Assembly (NCBI RefSeq): GCF_003946575.1 | Contig: NZ_RHOP01000004.1 | Location: forward strand, 124,001 to 188,000 | Length of the DNA stretch: 64,000 nucleotides | Direction of reading: 5' to 3' | Origin: Companilactobacillus jidongensis | GTDB taxonomy: Bacteria > Bacillota > Bacilli > Lactobacillales > Lactobacillaceae | Part shown: in pieces, positions 54,144 through 62,464 of the stretch | How the letters are laid out: each line of letters opens with the position of its first letter | How positions within the stretch are numbered: position 1 is the first letter of the stretch | The notes under the pieces: generated by a model | Database searches by the model: none | Told to the model about the DNA's origin: nothing | The model's input: the letters and a program-made list of their open reading frames with translations, nothing else | Position numbers and translations under genes: made by a program

Positions 54144-54884
54144 TTAATGCTTAATAATCTTACCTAAGAACTGATTGGCACGTTCGTTTGAAGGGTGCTT
54201 GAAGAATTTCTCTGTTTCATCATCTTCTAGGATCTGACCATCAGCCATGAAAATAACACGGTTGGCAACTTCTTGAGCGAAGCCCATTTCGTGAGTAACA
54301 ATAAGTGATGTCATTTCACTTTGACTAGTAACATACTTGATAACACCCAAAACATCATCGATCATTTCTGGATCTAGCGCACTAGTTGGTTCGTCGAATA
54401 GCATGCAACGAGGTTTCATTGCAAGTGATCTAGCGATGGCTACACGTTGTGCCTGTCCACCAGAGATCTGAGAAGGCATGTTATGAGCTTTATCTGCCAA
54501 ACCAACTTGGTCTAGTAAAGCCATAGCAGCTTTCTTATTCTCCTCTTCATTCAACTTCAAAACGATTCTTGGAGCTAACATAACATTTTCAAGTACATCC
54601 TTATTGGCATACAAATTAAAATGTTGAAAAACCATTCCGACATCAGTACGAATACGGTTAATATCAGTGGATTTATCCGCAATATCATGACCGTTGATGA
54701 TCAACTGTCCCTCTTGAATTGTTTCCAAACCATTAACAGTTCTGGCCAAAGTACTCTTACCAGATCCTGAAGGTCCGATCAAAACAACTGTTTCTCCCTT
54801 ATCAATTTTTAAGTTAATGTCCTTTAGTGCGTGAAACTTGCCGTAATACTTTTGTACATCACGGAATTCGATCATTGATGACAT
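54144..54884 (-). CDS. glnQ: Amino acid ABC importer ATPase (GlnQ-like)
   Basis: 246 residues. Walker [10 protein letters not shown] is near residue 38, signature ISGGQAQRVAIARSLA near 142, Walker B CMLFDEPTSALDPEM near 163 and switch VTHEMGFAQEVANR near 200. It is the first gene of the four-gene importer operon. GGGAGAAAGTTT precedes the ATG. An imperfect CodY-type box lies 40 bp upstream. Confidence 0.92.
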   Translation of the reverse strand: MSSMIEFRDVQKYYGKFHALKDINLKIDKGETVVLIGPSGSGKSTLARTVNGLETIQEGQLIINGHDIADKSTDINRIRTDVGMVFQHFNLYANKDVLENVMLAPRIVLKLNEEENKKAAMALLDQVGLADKAHNMPSQISGGQAQRVAIARSLAMKPRCMLFDEPTSALDPEMIDDVLGVIKYVTSQSEMTSLIVTHEMGFAQEVANRVIFMADGQILEDDETEKFFKHPSNERANQFLGKIIKH

Positions 54885-54923
54885 AAACTTTCTCCCTTCT
54901 ATTCCCTCTGAAATCTATCTTAA

Positions 54924-54938
54924 AATTTCCTGAAAAAT
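54924..54938. promoter_or_regulatory. CodY-box-like sequence
   Basis: AATTTCCTGAAAAAT agrees with 13 of 15 positions of the CodY consensus AATTTTCWGAAAATT, upstream of the amino acid importer. The rest of 54,940-55,280 is very AT-rich and holds nothing else I can identify. Confidence 0.35.
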
Positions 54939-55290
54939 AATCATTAAAGAAATTTTAATGTTTAAATACGAATTTAGCAACATAAAACGTCCAAACAATG
55001 AACATGTTCGGCTTTAACACAACGTGATTATTACGCTGTAATCCTTATATGTCAATACTCTTCCATGACAAATTGCCATATAAAAAAAATTATCCAATAT
55101 ACTCTTTATCTCAAAATACGAACTATATGTTTGTTAAAAAATTATCAAGTAATTAATTCTATCATAAATTAAAAAAATTTACTAAAATTATATTTTTTTT
55201 AATCAAGCAACTCTTTATCATACATCGCTAGTCTAACGCTATGAATATATTCATTATCCGCTAAATTATTAACTTAACCCTTTCTTTACA

Positions 55291-55320
55291 AAAAAAAACG
55301 CCACCTAAGAATAGGTGACG
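55291..55320 (-). terminator. Intrinsic terminator of the structured RNA/bceB transcript
   Basis: CGTCACCT/AGGTGGCG with one G-U pair and a 6-nt loop, then eight Ts on the minus strand. Confidence 0.85.
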
Positions 55321-55560
55321 AATATTGGGTGTGTGACTGCTCTCACACTTTTGAGAACGGGAATTCTCATTACATATATTGAAGGGTGTTTCAGGAATCT
55401 TGTTGAGGGATTTCCATATAATATTGCGTCTCAGAGGGGGAAGGTTTCTTCGACGTTTTTAAACAACTAACGCTCCTCTCTTCGGAGGAGCTGGGGTCGA
55501 AAGGTATACGTTAGGGGGAATACCCGCCGACCCCAGTTACCCCGAAAGGAAAACTGGTCA
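55321..55560 (-). ncRNA. Structured RNA candidate with H-type pseudoknot
   Basis: No reading frame with a ribosome binding site. CTAACG (55467-72) pairs with CGTTAG (55509-14), while CTGGGGTCG (55491-99) pairs with CGACCCCAG (55528-36). The crossed order is a pseudoknot. A 7-bp hairpin GCTCCTC/GAGGAGC sits in the first loop, and GAGAA-TTCTC and GTGTGA-TCACAC hairpins follow. It starts right after the BceB-like stop codon on the minus strand and ends at a terminator. It may be a 3' UTR element, an independent RNA, or a repeat. No known family recognised. Confidence 0.5.
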
Positions 55561-55564
55561 AACT

Positions 55565-57358
55565 TTATTTTAAAACGATCTTCTTGTACAAATAACTCGT
55601 TAAGAAGTAATAGCACAGATACAGGACAATGAAGATTCCGAAGGGAATTTCGATGTGTGTATATGGTTGGAACAGAATACCCTTGAACATTTGTAATCCT
55701 AATAATACGTGGACAATACCAAGTCCAGCGGGAACTGCGAACAAGACGGCAATCTCTTTACTGATAGTGGAGCGAAGCACCTTTTGACGAGTTCCAATCT
55801 TGTAGAGCATGTTGTAACGCTTAACATCTCCACTCGCACCTGAAAGGATCTTGAACATCAAGCAACTTGCTAACATTGCCAAGAAGGCGATTCCGAGGAA
55901 GAAGCCCATGAATTCTAATCCAGAGAAGAATCCATTGATCATGGTATACGCAGTATACTTATCTCCGCCAGCCTGTTTCAGTTCAGGATAACGTTTGGCT
56001 TCTTCTTTAGAGATAGTCCTGATCTTACTCAAATTATTTTTGAACGATGTTGTCTTAACCAAAGTTAAAGTATTAGATGCGGCTTGGATTTTGTTATACT
56101 TCGCATCACTAACAGCCTTGATCTGACTCATCCGATACTTCGGTAACATATTTTGTTGCATCGAATAACTGACATCAGGATTAGTGACATTAGTACTCGT
56201 CTTTGTCGTCGCAATCATGCTCTTCATATTAAATGCTTCATAATGAAATGGCTGGTTCTTAAATTCACTAGTACGATAATAAACAATTTTGTTCTTATCA
56301 TCGGTCTTATATGAGTAATTGAATTGATCATCACCACTCAAGTGATTGATACGATTTTTTTGTGCTGTATCGGCGTTATGAACCGCTACATCATAGTAAT
56401 TTTGACCATTAACAACTGTATCAATTTGTTTTTGAAAACCTAGCCCAACGGTAATAGCTCCAAGAGCTAAGGCAAACATGATCGATACCATTGAGAGAAT
56501 TTTCGTATAATCTCCGATTCTAAAACTCAACTGTGAAAGTGTGAAGTTATTCAAGCCCTTTTGTGAATACTTAGTATTGCGTTTGAGTAATGAAATAACT
56601 GCCGTAATCGCAGAGTTGATCGTAAAGTAAGTACCAATCACGATAGTCACTAGAGCAATCGGAACACCGATGAAAATAAAACCAGCATTCTTACCGATAT
56701 ACCACATAGCGAAATAACCAATAACTAGAAAAATAATTCCTAGAACTGCTTGAACTGCCTTTACTCCACCGTTACGTTTGATCTTACTTGGCTGACTATC
56801 TTTGTGTAACAAAGTCAAAACCTTTGTTCGACGAAGTGAAACTGAATTACGTAGTGCTGAAAAAACAAATAATACAATGAAGAAAATAAAAGTCCACATT
56901 AGGGCTGGTAAATAGAAACTATTAAAGTGCTTGATCTGCATGTCTAGCGCCGTGATCATCCATTGACTGACATACTTCGTAGCAATAATACCAAGGAGTG
57001 AACCAATAATGGTTGAGATGGCTCCGATAGCAAAGGTTTCCACAAAAATCATTTTGGAGATCTTACTACTCTTGGCGCCAAGCATCATGAACATCCCGTA
57101 TTCTTTTTGCCTCATACTTAACAAAAAAGTATTCGCATAATTTATATAGACAATTGTAATTATCGCTAGCAAGACAATTCCGAAACCAAAGATAAATGCC
57201 GTTGCAGCGGCTGGTGAGTTGGAACTTAAAAATTGTTTATTTATAGCTAATGACAAAAACATATAAAAAATTGCTGAAGCAATCATCAAACCTGAGAACA
57301 ATACCGTATAGTCCCGCATTCGATGTCGTATGCCACTTAGGGCTAGTTTGTTTAACAT
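55565..57358 (-). CDS. bceB: BceB-like ABC permease (antimicrobial peptide resistance)
   Basis: 597 residues with ten predicted membrane segments in the FtsX arrangement and a large extracytoplasmic domain between segments 7 and 8 (about residues 320-470), the ligand-recognition part of BceB-type permeases. RQKEYGMFMMLGAKSSKISK near 85 is the first FtsX signature. It is somewhat shorter than typical BceB. It follows the ATPase by about 50 bp. No cognate histidine kinase is encoded in the window; a BceRS pair must be elsewhere if present. Confidence 0.82.
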   Translation of the reverse strand: MLNKLALSGIRHRMRDYTVLFSGLMIASAIFYMFLSLAINKQFLSSNSPAAATAFIFGFGIVLLAIITIVYINYANTFLLSMRQKEYGMFMMLGAKSSKISKMIFVETFAIGAISTIIGSLLGIIATKYVSQWMITALDMQIKHFNSFYLPALMWTFIFFIVLFVFSALRNSVSLRRTKVLTLLHKDSQPSKIKRNGGVKAVQAVLGIIFLVIGYFAMWYIGKNAGFIFIGVPIALVTIVIGTYFTINSAITAVISLLKRNTKYSQKGLNNFTLSQLSFRIGDYTKILSMVSIMFALALGAITVGLGFQKQIDTVVNGQNYYDVAVHNADTAQKNRINHLSGDDQFNYSYKTDDKNKIVYYRTSEFKNQPFHYEAFNMKSMIATTKTSTNVTNPDVSYSMQQNMLPKYRMSQIKAVSDAKYNKIQAASNTLTLVKTTSFKNNLSKIRTISKEEAKRYPELKQAGGDKYTAYTMINGFFSGLEFMGFFLGIAFLAMLASCLMFKILSGASGDVKRYNMLYKIGTRQKVLRSTISKEIAVLFAVPAGLGIVHVLLGLQMFKGILFQPYTHIEIPFGIFIVLYLCYYFLTSYLYKKIVLK

Positions 57359-57407
57359 TATTTAATCTCCTTATTTGATAAAACTAAATGTCTCCACCCT
57401 CTAAAAT

Positions 57408-58160
57408 TTACTCGACGAATGTACCTAATGAATCCAAAATTTCCTGATAAAATTCTCCACGAGAATTATCTGCCTTCTTCAATTCTTGACCGATCTCCCC
57501 ATCACGAATGAACAAGATTCTGTCACAGTAACTAGCTGAGAAAGGATCGTGTGTAACCAATAAGATTGAGACGTTGTCTTCTTGGTTGATCTTCGTCATT
57601 GTATCCATCAATGCACGAGCACTCTTAGAATCAAGCGCACCAGTTGGTTCGTCACCGAAGACAATGCTTGGTTCGTGTACCAATGCACGAGCGGCCGCAA
57701 CACGCTGTTTTTGACCACCAGATAATTCGGTTGGATAGTGATTTAAGATTTCAGTTAAACCTAGTTTTTCAGTAATTGAAGTAACTGCTGGTTTGATTTT
57801 TTTTGGTGCCACATTTTGTAATGCCAATGGCAAAGCAATGTTTTCATAAGCTGTTAAGTTTTCCAATAAATTAAAATCTTGGAAGATAAAACCGATTTTG
57901 TTAGAACGGAAGTCGGCCATTTCATTGTTGTTTAATGTCGTAATATCTTGTCCGGCTATTTTTACCGAACCACTTGTTGGCGTATCAAGAGTTGACAAAA
58001 TATTTAATAATGTTGTCTTACCTGAACCAGAAGCTCCCATGATACCAACAAATTCTCCCGGTTGAACTTCAAAATTTACATCCGACAAAGCCTTGAATTG
58101 TTTTTCGTCAGCCTTACCATAAATTTTTTCAACATTTTTTACTTCAACGATTTTTTGCAT
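57408..58160 (-). CDS. bceA: BceA-like ABC ATPase
   Basis: About 250 residues. Walker A GASGSGKTT is near 39, signature LSGGQKQRVAAARAL near 144, Walker [14 protein letters not shown] near 164 and switch VTHDPFSASYC near 199. MGASGSGKTTLLN is characteristic of the peptide-resistance BceA group. The start at 58160 follows GGAGGTACAAGAA; the earlier ATG overlaps that ribosome binding site. An inverted-repeat operator lies 74 bp upstream. Confidence 0.88.
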   Translation of the reverse strand: MQKIVEVKNVEKIYGKADEKQFKALSDVNFEVQPGEFVGIMGASGSGKTTLLNILSTLDTPTSGSVKIAGQDITTLNNNEMADFRSNKIGFIFQDFNLLENLTAYENIALPLALQNVAPKKIKPAVTSITEKLGLTEILNHYPTELSGGQKQRVAAARALVHEPSIVFGDEPTGALDSKSARALMDTMTKINQEDNVSILLVTHDPFSASYCDRILFIRDGEIGQELKKADNSRGEFYQEILDSLGTFVE

Positions 58161-58233
58161 TTCTTGTACCTCCATTTGATATATCTATCATAAAAAAAAT
58201 TGCCACAAACGTCGTTCGATTCATCTTACTTTG

Positions 58234-58253
58234 AACTTACAAATTCGTAAGTT
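58234..58253. promoter_or_regulatory. Inverted-repeat operator upstream of bceAB, BceR-like
   Basis: AACTTAC-N6-GTAAGTT, a perfect 7-bp inverted repeat, contains TTACA-N4-CGTAA. It closely resembles the box at 49880 upstream of the YknXYZ-like operon. Confidence 0.6.
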
Positions 58254-58268
58254 GACCTTTCATGTAAA

Positions 58269-58306
58269 CAAAAAAACGACTCGAAATTATTTTCGAGTCG
58301 TTTTTA
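58269..58306. terminator. Terminator hairpin, left copy of a duplicated pair
   Basis: CGACTCGAAA/TTTCGAGTCG, flanked by A and T runs. A near-identical copy lies at 59025-59060. Confidence 0.85.
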
Positions 58307-58307
58307 A

Positions 58308-58658
58308 TCAAATGCTATCTTTATATTTCTGAACAAATAAATATAAATCATTTATATCAGTAGTTTTTAACCTGCCAATGGGGGGCCGGCTGAATACAGC
58401 GCTTCTAATGATCTTATAATTCTTATGGATATCGACATACGACTTCTTCATAAGTCCGGCTTCTTCCCAATACTGTATAGGATAATAGGTTTTCTTAATA
58501 TTAGTAGATTTATTTTCATACTTAGATGTTATTTTAAATACCAAAACATAATTCTCAGAAACGTCAACTACTAATGCTGGTCTGAGTTTGGACTTTGAAA
58601 CCTCATCAAATGGAACATTGGCAATATACAAATCCATCGGTCTTAAGATTTCACTCAT
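58308..58658 (-). CDS. MazF/PemK-like endoribonuclease toxin
   Basis: About 116 residues of the PemK/MazF toxin fold. RPMDLYIANVPFDEVSKSKLRPALVV carries the family's pattern of an N-terminal strand, a basic loop and RP-ALVV; VFKITSKYENK corresponds to the T-S segment of the active site, and KSYVDIHKNYKI to the S-VD-strand. The Arg and Thr/Ser catalytic positions are present. The toxin ATG overlaps the antitoxin stop (TGATG), so translation is coupled. Cleaves mRNA when the antitoxin is lost; cut site unknown. Confidence 0.8.
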   Translation of the reverse strand: MSEILRPMDLYIANVPFDEVSKSKLRPALVVDVSENYVLVFKITSKYENKSTNIKKTYYPIQYWEEAGLMKKSYVDIHKNYKIIRSAVFSRPPIGRLKTTDINDLYLFVQKYKDSI

Positions 58659-58939
58659 CAACCATTAACCATCCAATCATGAAAATCAGGTGATTTTTTT
58701 GAATCATAATGTCCATCCTCATCTACATCTACCAATTCTGTTGGTAGATCCTTGACTAGATTATGCCAATCGAGTGCTGTTGGCTGTTTTTTCAAAACTA
58801 TTTCATTATCAGCATTCACTGTAACGGATAGTTCATCACCACTACTTAACTTCAGAGCTTTTCTAATTGGTGCAGGTATCACTACTTGACCTTTACTAGA
58901 GATTTTTGACAACTTTGAATGTTCCACTATTTTATCCAT
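58658..58939 (-). CDS. AbrB/MazE-like antitoxin
   Basis: 93 residues. The swapped-hairpin AbrB domain is at 9-52 (SKISSKGQVVIPAPIRKALKL, GDELSVTVNADNEIVLKK), which binds DNA and probably autoregulates the operon. The acidic C-terminal tail (VDVDEDGHYDSKKSPDF) should wrap the toxin, as in MazE. AGAGGATGATCAAAA precedes the ATG. First gene of the toxin-antitoxin pair. Confidence 0.82.
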   Translation of the reverse strand: MDKIVEHSKLSKISSKGQVVIPAPIRKALKLSSGDELSVTVNADNEIVLKKQPTALDWHNLVKDLPTELVDVDEDGHYDSKKSPDFHDWMVNG

Positions 58940-59024
58940 TTTTGATCATCCTCTTAAGTATTACGTCTTACTTCTTACATTTTACAATAAATCTTTGATT
59001 TAAGATATTAAATGATACTCGAGC

Positions 59025-59060
59025 AAAAAACGACCCGAAATTATTTTCGAGTCGTTTTTT
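59025..59060. terminator. Terminator hairpin, right copy of a duplicated pair
   Basis: CGACCCGAAA/TTTCGAGTCG stem (one C-A mismatch relative to the left copy at 58269), A and T runs on both sides. It terminates the ABC-F gene. Confidence 0.85.
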
Positions 59061-59067
59061 ATATTCA

Positions 59068-60699
59068 TTATTCAGCGTCATATAGTTTAGCAACTTGTTC
59101 TTGAACTTGTTTATGTCCCAAGAATTCATCATATGTAGTATCAGAGCGGTCTACAATGCCCTTAGGACTGACTTCTACAATACGATTAGCGATTGTTTGA
59201 ATGAACTCATGATCATGAGACGTGAAGAGAATACTACCCTTGAAGTCCACTAGTCCATCATTTAATGCTGTGATCGATTCTAGATCCAAGTGATTAGTTG
59301 GATCATCTAATAACAGTACATTGGCCTTGCTCAGCATCATCTTAGATAACATCGCACGAACCTTTTCCCCACCGGACATGACGTCAACTTCACGGTTCAC
59401 ATCGTCTCCAGAGAAGAGCATCTTACCCAAGAATCCACGTAAGAAAGTATTGTCATTCTCATCTTTAGACGCATATTGACGCAGCCAATCAATAACTGCT
59501 AATTTGTTTTCAGCGAAGTAATCATTAACATTTTTAGGTAAATAAGTTGTGCTAGCTGTTTGACCCCATGTTACTTGGCCCTCGTCTGGTTCCATCTCGC
59601 CGGCAATGATCTGCATCAAGATAGTAGTAGTTAAGTCATTACGACTAATAAAGGCAACTTTTTCATCTGGACGAAGCGTTAAACTAACGTTATCAAGAAT
59701 CTTAACGCCTTCGATCGACTTCGAAATACCATCAAGACTAACTAGATCCTTACCTAATTCACGTTCCGGATGGAACTTGATGAATGGATACTTACGAGTT
59801 GAAGGCTTGATGTCATCGAGAGTAATCTTCTCTAACTGTTTCTTACGAGAAGTGGCTTGCTTAGACTTCGAAGCATTGGCACTGAATCGAGCCACGAATT
59901 CTTGCAATTGTTTGATTTGTTCTTCCTTCTTGGCATTTGAATTAGCCTGTAATTGTGTAGCTAATTCACTTGATTCCATCCAGAAGTCATAATTACCGAC
60001 GAAGAGTGTGATCTTACCACGGTCAACATCACACATGTGTGTACATACTTGATTCAAGAAGTGACGGTCATGGGATACAACGATAACAGTGTTGTCATAA
60101 CCAGCTAAGAAGTCTTCCAACCAACTGATTGATTGCACATCCAAACCATTAGTAGGCTCATCAAGAAGCAAGACATCCGGATGACCGAATAAAGCCTGTC
60201 CAAGTAGGACCTTAACTTTTTGAGGTTCTGTCAATTCACTCATTGGTACTTGATGTAGTGATTCTTCAATACCTAATGCTTGAAGCATTTGAGAAGCTTC
60301 AGCTTCGGCTTCCCAACCACCCATTTCACCGAATTCTGTTTCGAGTTCAGCTGCACGAATTCCGTCGGCATCAGTGAAATCAGCCTTTGAGTAGATGGCG
60401 TCTTTTTCAGTCATAATATCGTAGAGCTTCTGGTGACCACGGATCACTGTATCCATAACTAAGTTATCTTCAAAAGCAAAGTGATCTTGGTTCAAACTAG
60501 ACATTCTTTCATTAGGGCCCATTGATACTACCCCAGTAGTTGGCTTGAGTTTGCCCTCAATGATCTTCAAGAATGTAGACTTTCCGGCACCATTGGCACC
60601 AATTACACCATAACAATTGCCTGGTGTGAACTTAAGATTGACATCGTCATATAGCATCCGATCGGAAAACTGCATACTGACATTGTTGACATTTAACAT
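59068..60699 (-). CDS. ABC-F ATPase (YkpA/YbiT-like)
   Basis: 543 residues with two ABC ATPase domains in one chain and no membrane segment, the ABC-F family of ribosome-associated proteins. First Walker A GANGAGKST is near 38, with DEPTNGLDVQS; the second domain has signature MSGGEKVRAMLSK and DDPTNHLDLES. The Walker A of the second domain is degenerate (SRNDLTTT), a feature also known in YbiT-type proteins. The interdomain linker (about 245-310) is rich in Lys/Gln and alpha-helical. A housekeeping YkpA/YbiT role is more likely than antibiotic resistance, though a leader hairpin lies upstream. Confidence 0.88.
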   Translation of the reverse strand: MLNVNNVSMQFSDRMLYDDVNLKFTPGNCYGVIGANGAGKSTFLKIIEGKLKPTTGVVSMGPNERMSSLNQDHFAFEDNLVMDTVIRGHQKLYDIMTEKDAIYSKADFTDADGIRAAELETEFGEMGGWEAEAEASQMLQALGIEESLHQVPMSELTEPQKVKVLLGQALFGHPDVLLLDEPTNGLDVQSISWLEDFLAGYDNTVIVVSHDRHFLNQVCTHMCDVDRGKITLFVGNYDFWMESSELATQLQANSNAKKEEQIKQLQEFVARFSANASKSKQATSRKKQLEKITLDDIKPSTRKYPFIKFHPERELGKDLVSLDGISKSIEGVKILDNVSLTLRPDEKVAFISRNDLTTTILMQIIAGEMEPDEGQVTWGQTASTTYLPKNVNDYFAENKLAVIDWLRQYASKDENDNTFLRGFLGKMLFSGDDVNREVDVMSGGEKVRAMLSKMMLSKANVLLLDDPTNHLDLESITALNDGLVDFKGSILFTSHDHEFIQTIANRIVEVSPKGIVDRSDTTYDEFLGHKQVQEQVAKLYDAE

Positions 60700-60724
60700 T
60701 AACTATCCTCCTGCATTTACGCGT

Positions 60725-60757
60725 AAAAAAACAACGTGTCAAGTAACGGCGACGTTG
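60725..60757 (-). terminator. Leader hairpin before the ABC-F gene, possible attenuator
   Basis: CAACGT/ACGTTG with a 14-nt loop, followed by seven Ts on the minus strand, about 25 bp upstream of the ATG. It could prematurely terminate the leader. Confidence 0.5.
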
Positions 60758-60906
60758 ATTTTTGTTCAAATTCGTTTTGATATATTAGTGTAGTGTAACA
60801 CATACCTACGTGGATTTCAGTGTTTATCGACTATTACAAACAAAACAGATCATAAATATAAAGTATATTTTAATTACGCTGTCAAAAATCATTACTAAGT
60901 TTTGAA

Positions 60907-61221
60907 TTAGTTACTCTCGACCGTAATACGTTCTTCCATACCACTGATCCAAACGCTATTCGCAGTTGAACCACGATAATCCTTGGCCTTGCATTCAATG
61001 CTTTGAGATAAGTTAAGTAGTGCCTTAGGCGCACACAACCAATGTGATGCTAAATAATATGAGATATAATTGCTTAATTTAACACAGACAGTTTTGTAAT
61101 TCTCACCACTGTCCAGATCACGAGCTAGCTTCAATAATCTAGTTCGAATTTCACGGTCCCGTTCGATCTCAGGATCGGAGTATGTTTTGTTGATTAAGTC
61201 GAATAATTCTTTTTCTGACAA
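60907..61221 (-). CDS. Bacteriocin immunity-like protein
   Basis: About 104 residues, predicted helical bundle, acidic, no signal peptide. The pattern (short N-terminal helix, LLKLARDLDSGENYKTVCVKLSNYISYYL, then a loop) resembles class IIa bacteriocin immunity proteins such as EntA_immun, which sit at the inner membrane face. The TTG start at 61221 follows AAAGGAG by 8 bp. A direct-repeat operator lies upstream. Function rests on cluster context and length. Confidence 0.62.
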   Translation of the reverse strand: MSEKELFDLINKTYSDPEIERDREIRTRLLKLARDLDSGENYKTVCVKLSNYISYYLASHWLCAPKALLNLSQSIECKAKDYRGSTANSVWISGMEERITVESN

Positions 61222-61279
61222 AATTATCACTCCTTTATAGATTATTTTATACGGAATGATCTTTACTAAACAAAAAATG

Positions 61280-61309
61280 TCCTGAATCGTAGTGATTGAA
61301 TTCCTGAAT
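61280..61309 (-). promoter_or_regulatory. Direct-repeat operator (bacteriocin regulon), copy 1
   Basis: On the minus strand two ATTCAGGA copies lie with starts exactly 22 bp apart. TATAAA follows 28 bp downstream as -10. The same layout is found at 62100 and 62818. Confidence 0.68.
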
Positions 61310-61323
61310 GGACATTCCGTCTA

Positions 61324-61665
61324 CTAATATTTAACCGTACTACCAAATTTGAGTGGAATAAATCCATAGTGCGTATATTTAGCTAAGACTCCAGCATCGA
61401 CTTCTTTTAATTGTGGAACGACAAAATTGTAAATATCACTATATGCCGTTGGCAATCCTGAAATACGATCTTTTATCTTCAAAGATAAGTCAGCTTGCAA
61501 TAATTCTGTTCTTAATCCTAACAATATTTTTATATAATCTTCATTATTGTTTAATTGCTTGGAGAATTGAACTAATTTTTCTCTGAAATCTGCAAACTTA
61601 GCATCTTGTACTACTTGATAAGCCGTATCAAGTAGCTTAACAAGTTCTTGTCTTTGTTCTTCCAT
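61324..61665 (-). CDS. Bacteriocin immunity-like protein
   Basis: 113 residues, helical, soluble. Two amphipathic helices (LVKLLDTAYQVVQDA, FREKLVQFSKQL) and a C-terminal part with LKIKDRISGLPTAYSDIYNFV resemble the four-helix immunity proteins of class IIa bacteriocins. It follows the next upstream gene by 14 bp and shares its promoter. Confidence 0.62.
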   Translation of the reverse strand: MEEQRQELVKLLDTAYQVVQDAKFADFREKLVQFSKQLNNNEDYIKILLGLRTELLQADLSLKIKDRISGLPTAYSDIYNFVVPQLKEVDAGVLAKYTHYGFIPLKFGSTVKY

Positions 61666-61679
61666 TATTGTCAGCCTCT

Positions 61680-62036
61680 TTATCTACGTGGCATTTTGTT
61701 TTTATCAAAATAACTATAAAACTGAGATTTGTCAGTGAAATTAGCCCGATTACGACCGTTCCAACCTGCTCGCTTAGCCATATTAGCTAACTCAATCAGT
61801 TGATTATCTTGTTCCTTCGGCAAAGTTATATTACCAAAACCTTCTATATAAATATAATTAACCAAACGACTGATAAGTGGGTCAATATCTTTAATATCAT
61901 CTATTTTTGTATAGACCTGTAACAGGACATCAGTGACATTCAACAGTCCCGTTGATGGTTTTGGAACCTTAATCAAATAATTATACAATCCATGGATCAA
62001 TTCTTTTGCTTCTTCACGTTTTTCCAATTCATTCAT
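61680..62036 (-). CDS. Bacteriocin immunity-like protein
   Basis: About 118 residues. A helix with EKREEAKELIHGLYNYLI is followed by a hydrophobic core and a C-terminal Lys/Arg-rich tail (DKNKMPRR). The start at 62036 follows AGGGGC; an earlier in-frame ATG would lie in the promoter. Downstream of operator copy 2 (62100-62129). I assign it to immunity by context and size; no precise family can be shown. Confidence 0.55.
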   Translation of the reverse strand: MNELEKREEAKELIHGLYNYLIKVPKPSTGLLNVTDVLLQVYTKIDDIKDIDPLISRLVNYIYIEGFGNITLPKEQDNQLIELANMAKRAGWNGRNRANFTDKSQFYSYFDKNKMPRR

Positions 62037-62099
62037 GCCCCTATTCAAACTAAATTTCAGTTCCAATATAGCTCTTTGGATTCAAAACAGATAAATATA

Positions 62100-62129
62100 T
62101 CCTGAAATAGGGTATTTTACTTCCGGAAT
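62100..62129 (-). promoter_or_regulatory. Direct-repeat operator (bacteriocin regulon), copy 2
   Basis: Minus strand ATTCCGGA and TTTCAGGA, starts 22 bp apart, then 29 bp to TATATT. Confidence 0.65.
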
Positions 62130-62154
62130 GGATAACCAAAAAGATAAATCTATC

Positions 62155-62448
62155 TCATAATCCCATACCAAAGAAAAGACCATTGGCGACAGTTTTGAGA
62201 CTAGAGACCTCCCGCCATCTTGCTTCTTCTATTTCATTGAGTTCGATACCTTCAGAGATTCTCAAATTAGAAGCCTTCTGGAGGAAGTATAAAAATGAAC
62301 CAGCGAATGCCATCGCTTGATCCTTTTGTAGATCTATCAGTGATTCATTAACATACTCTGCTGTTAGTGAATTACCATGATACTTGTTTAATGCTAGAGT
62401 CAGATTTTTCATAGCTATTAACGCCTTTCGTCTGTCTTCTTCCCTCAT
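62155..62448 (-). CDS. Bacteriocin immunity-like protein (paralogue of 62465-62749)
   Basis: About 97 residues. Paralogous to the next gene: KNLTLALNKYHGNSLTAEYVNESLIDLQK against QNFSSALNKCHNNSATAQFVNDTLIDLKK, and SFLYFLQKA-LRISEGIELNE-E against LQYFFNKV-LSDGIIFNE-E. Helical, soluble. The pair shares a promoter with operator copy 3. Small tandem paralogues of this size beside a bacteriocin exporter are usually immunity genes. Confidence 0.6.
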   Translation of the reverse strand: MREEDRRKALIAMKNLTLALNKYHGNSLTAEYVNESLIDLQKDQAMAFAGSFLYFLQKASNLRISEGIELNEIEEARWREVSSLKTVANGLFFGMGL

Positions 62449-62464
62449 AACTAGCATCCCCTTT

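Noticed and set aside
55321-55560. tmRNA or RNase P RNA
   Set aside because: No alanyl acceptor end or tag frame, and no P4-like conserved core.
59068-60699. Dedicated antibiotic-resistance ABC-F
   Set aside because: Interdomain linker and neighbours look like the housekeeping YkpA/YbiT group; only the leader hairpin suggests otherwise.
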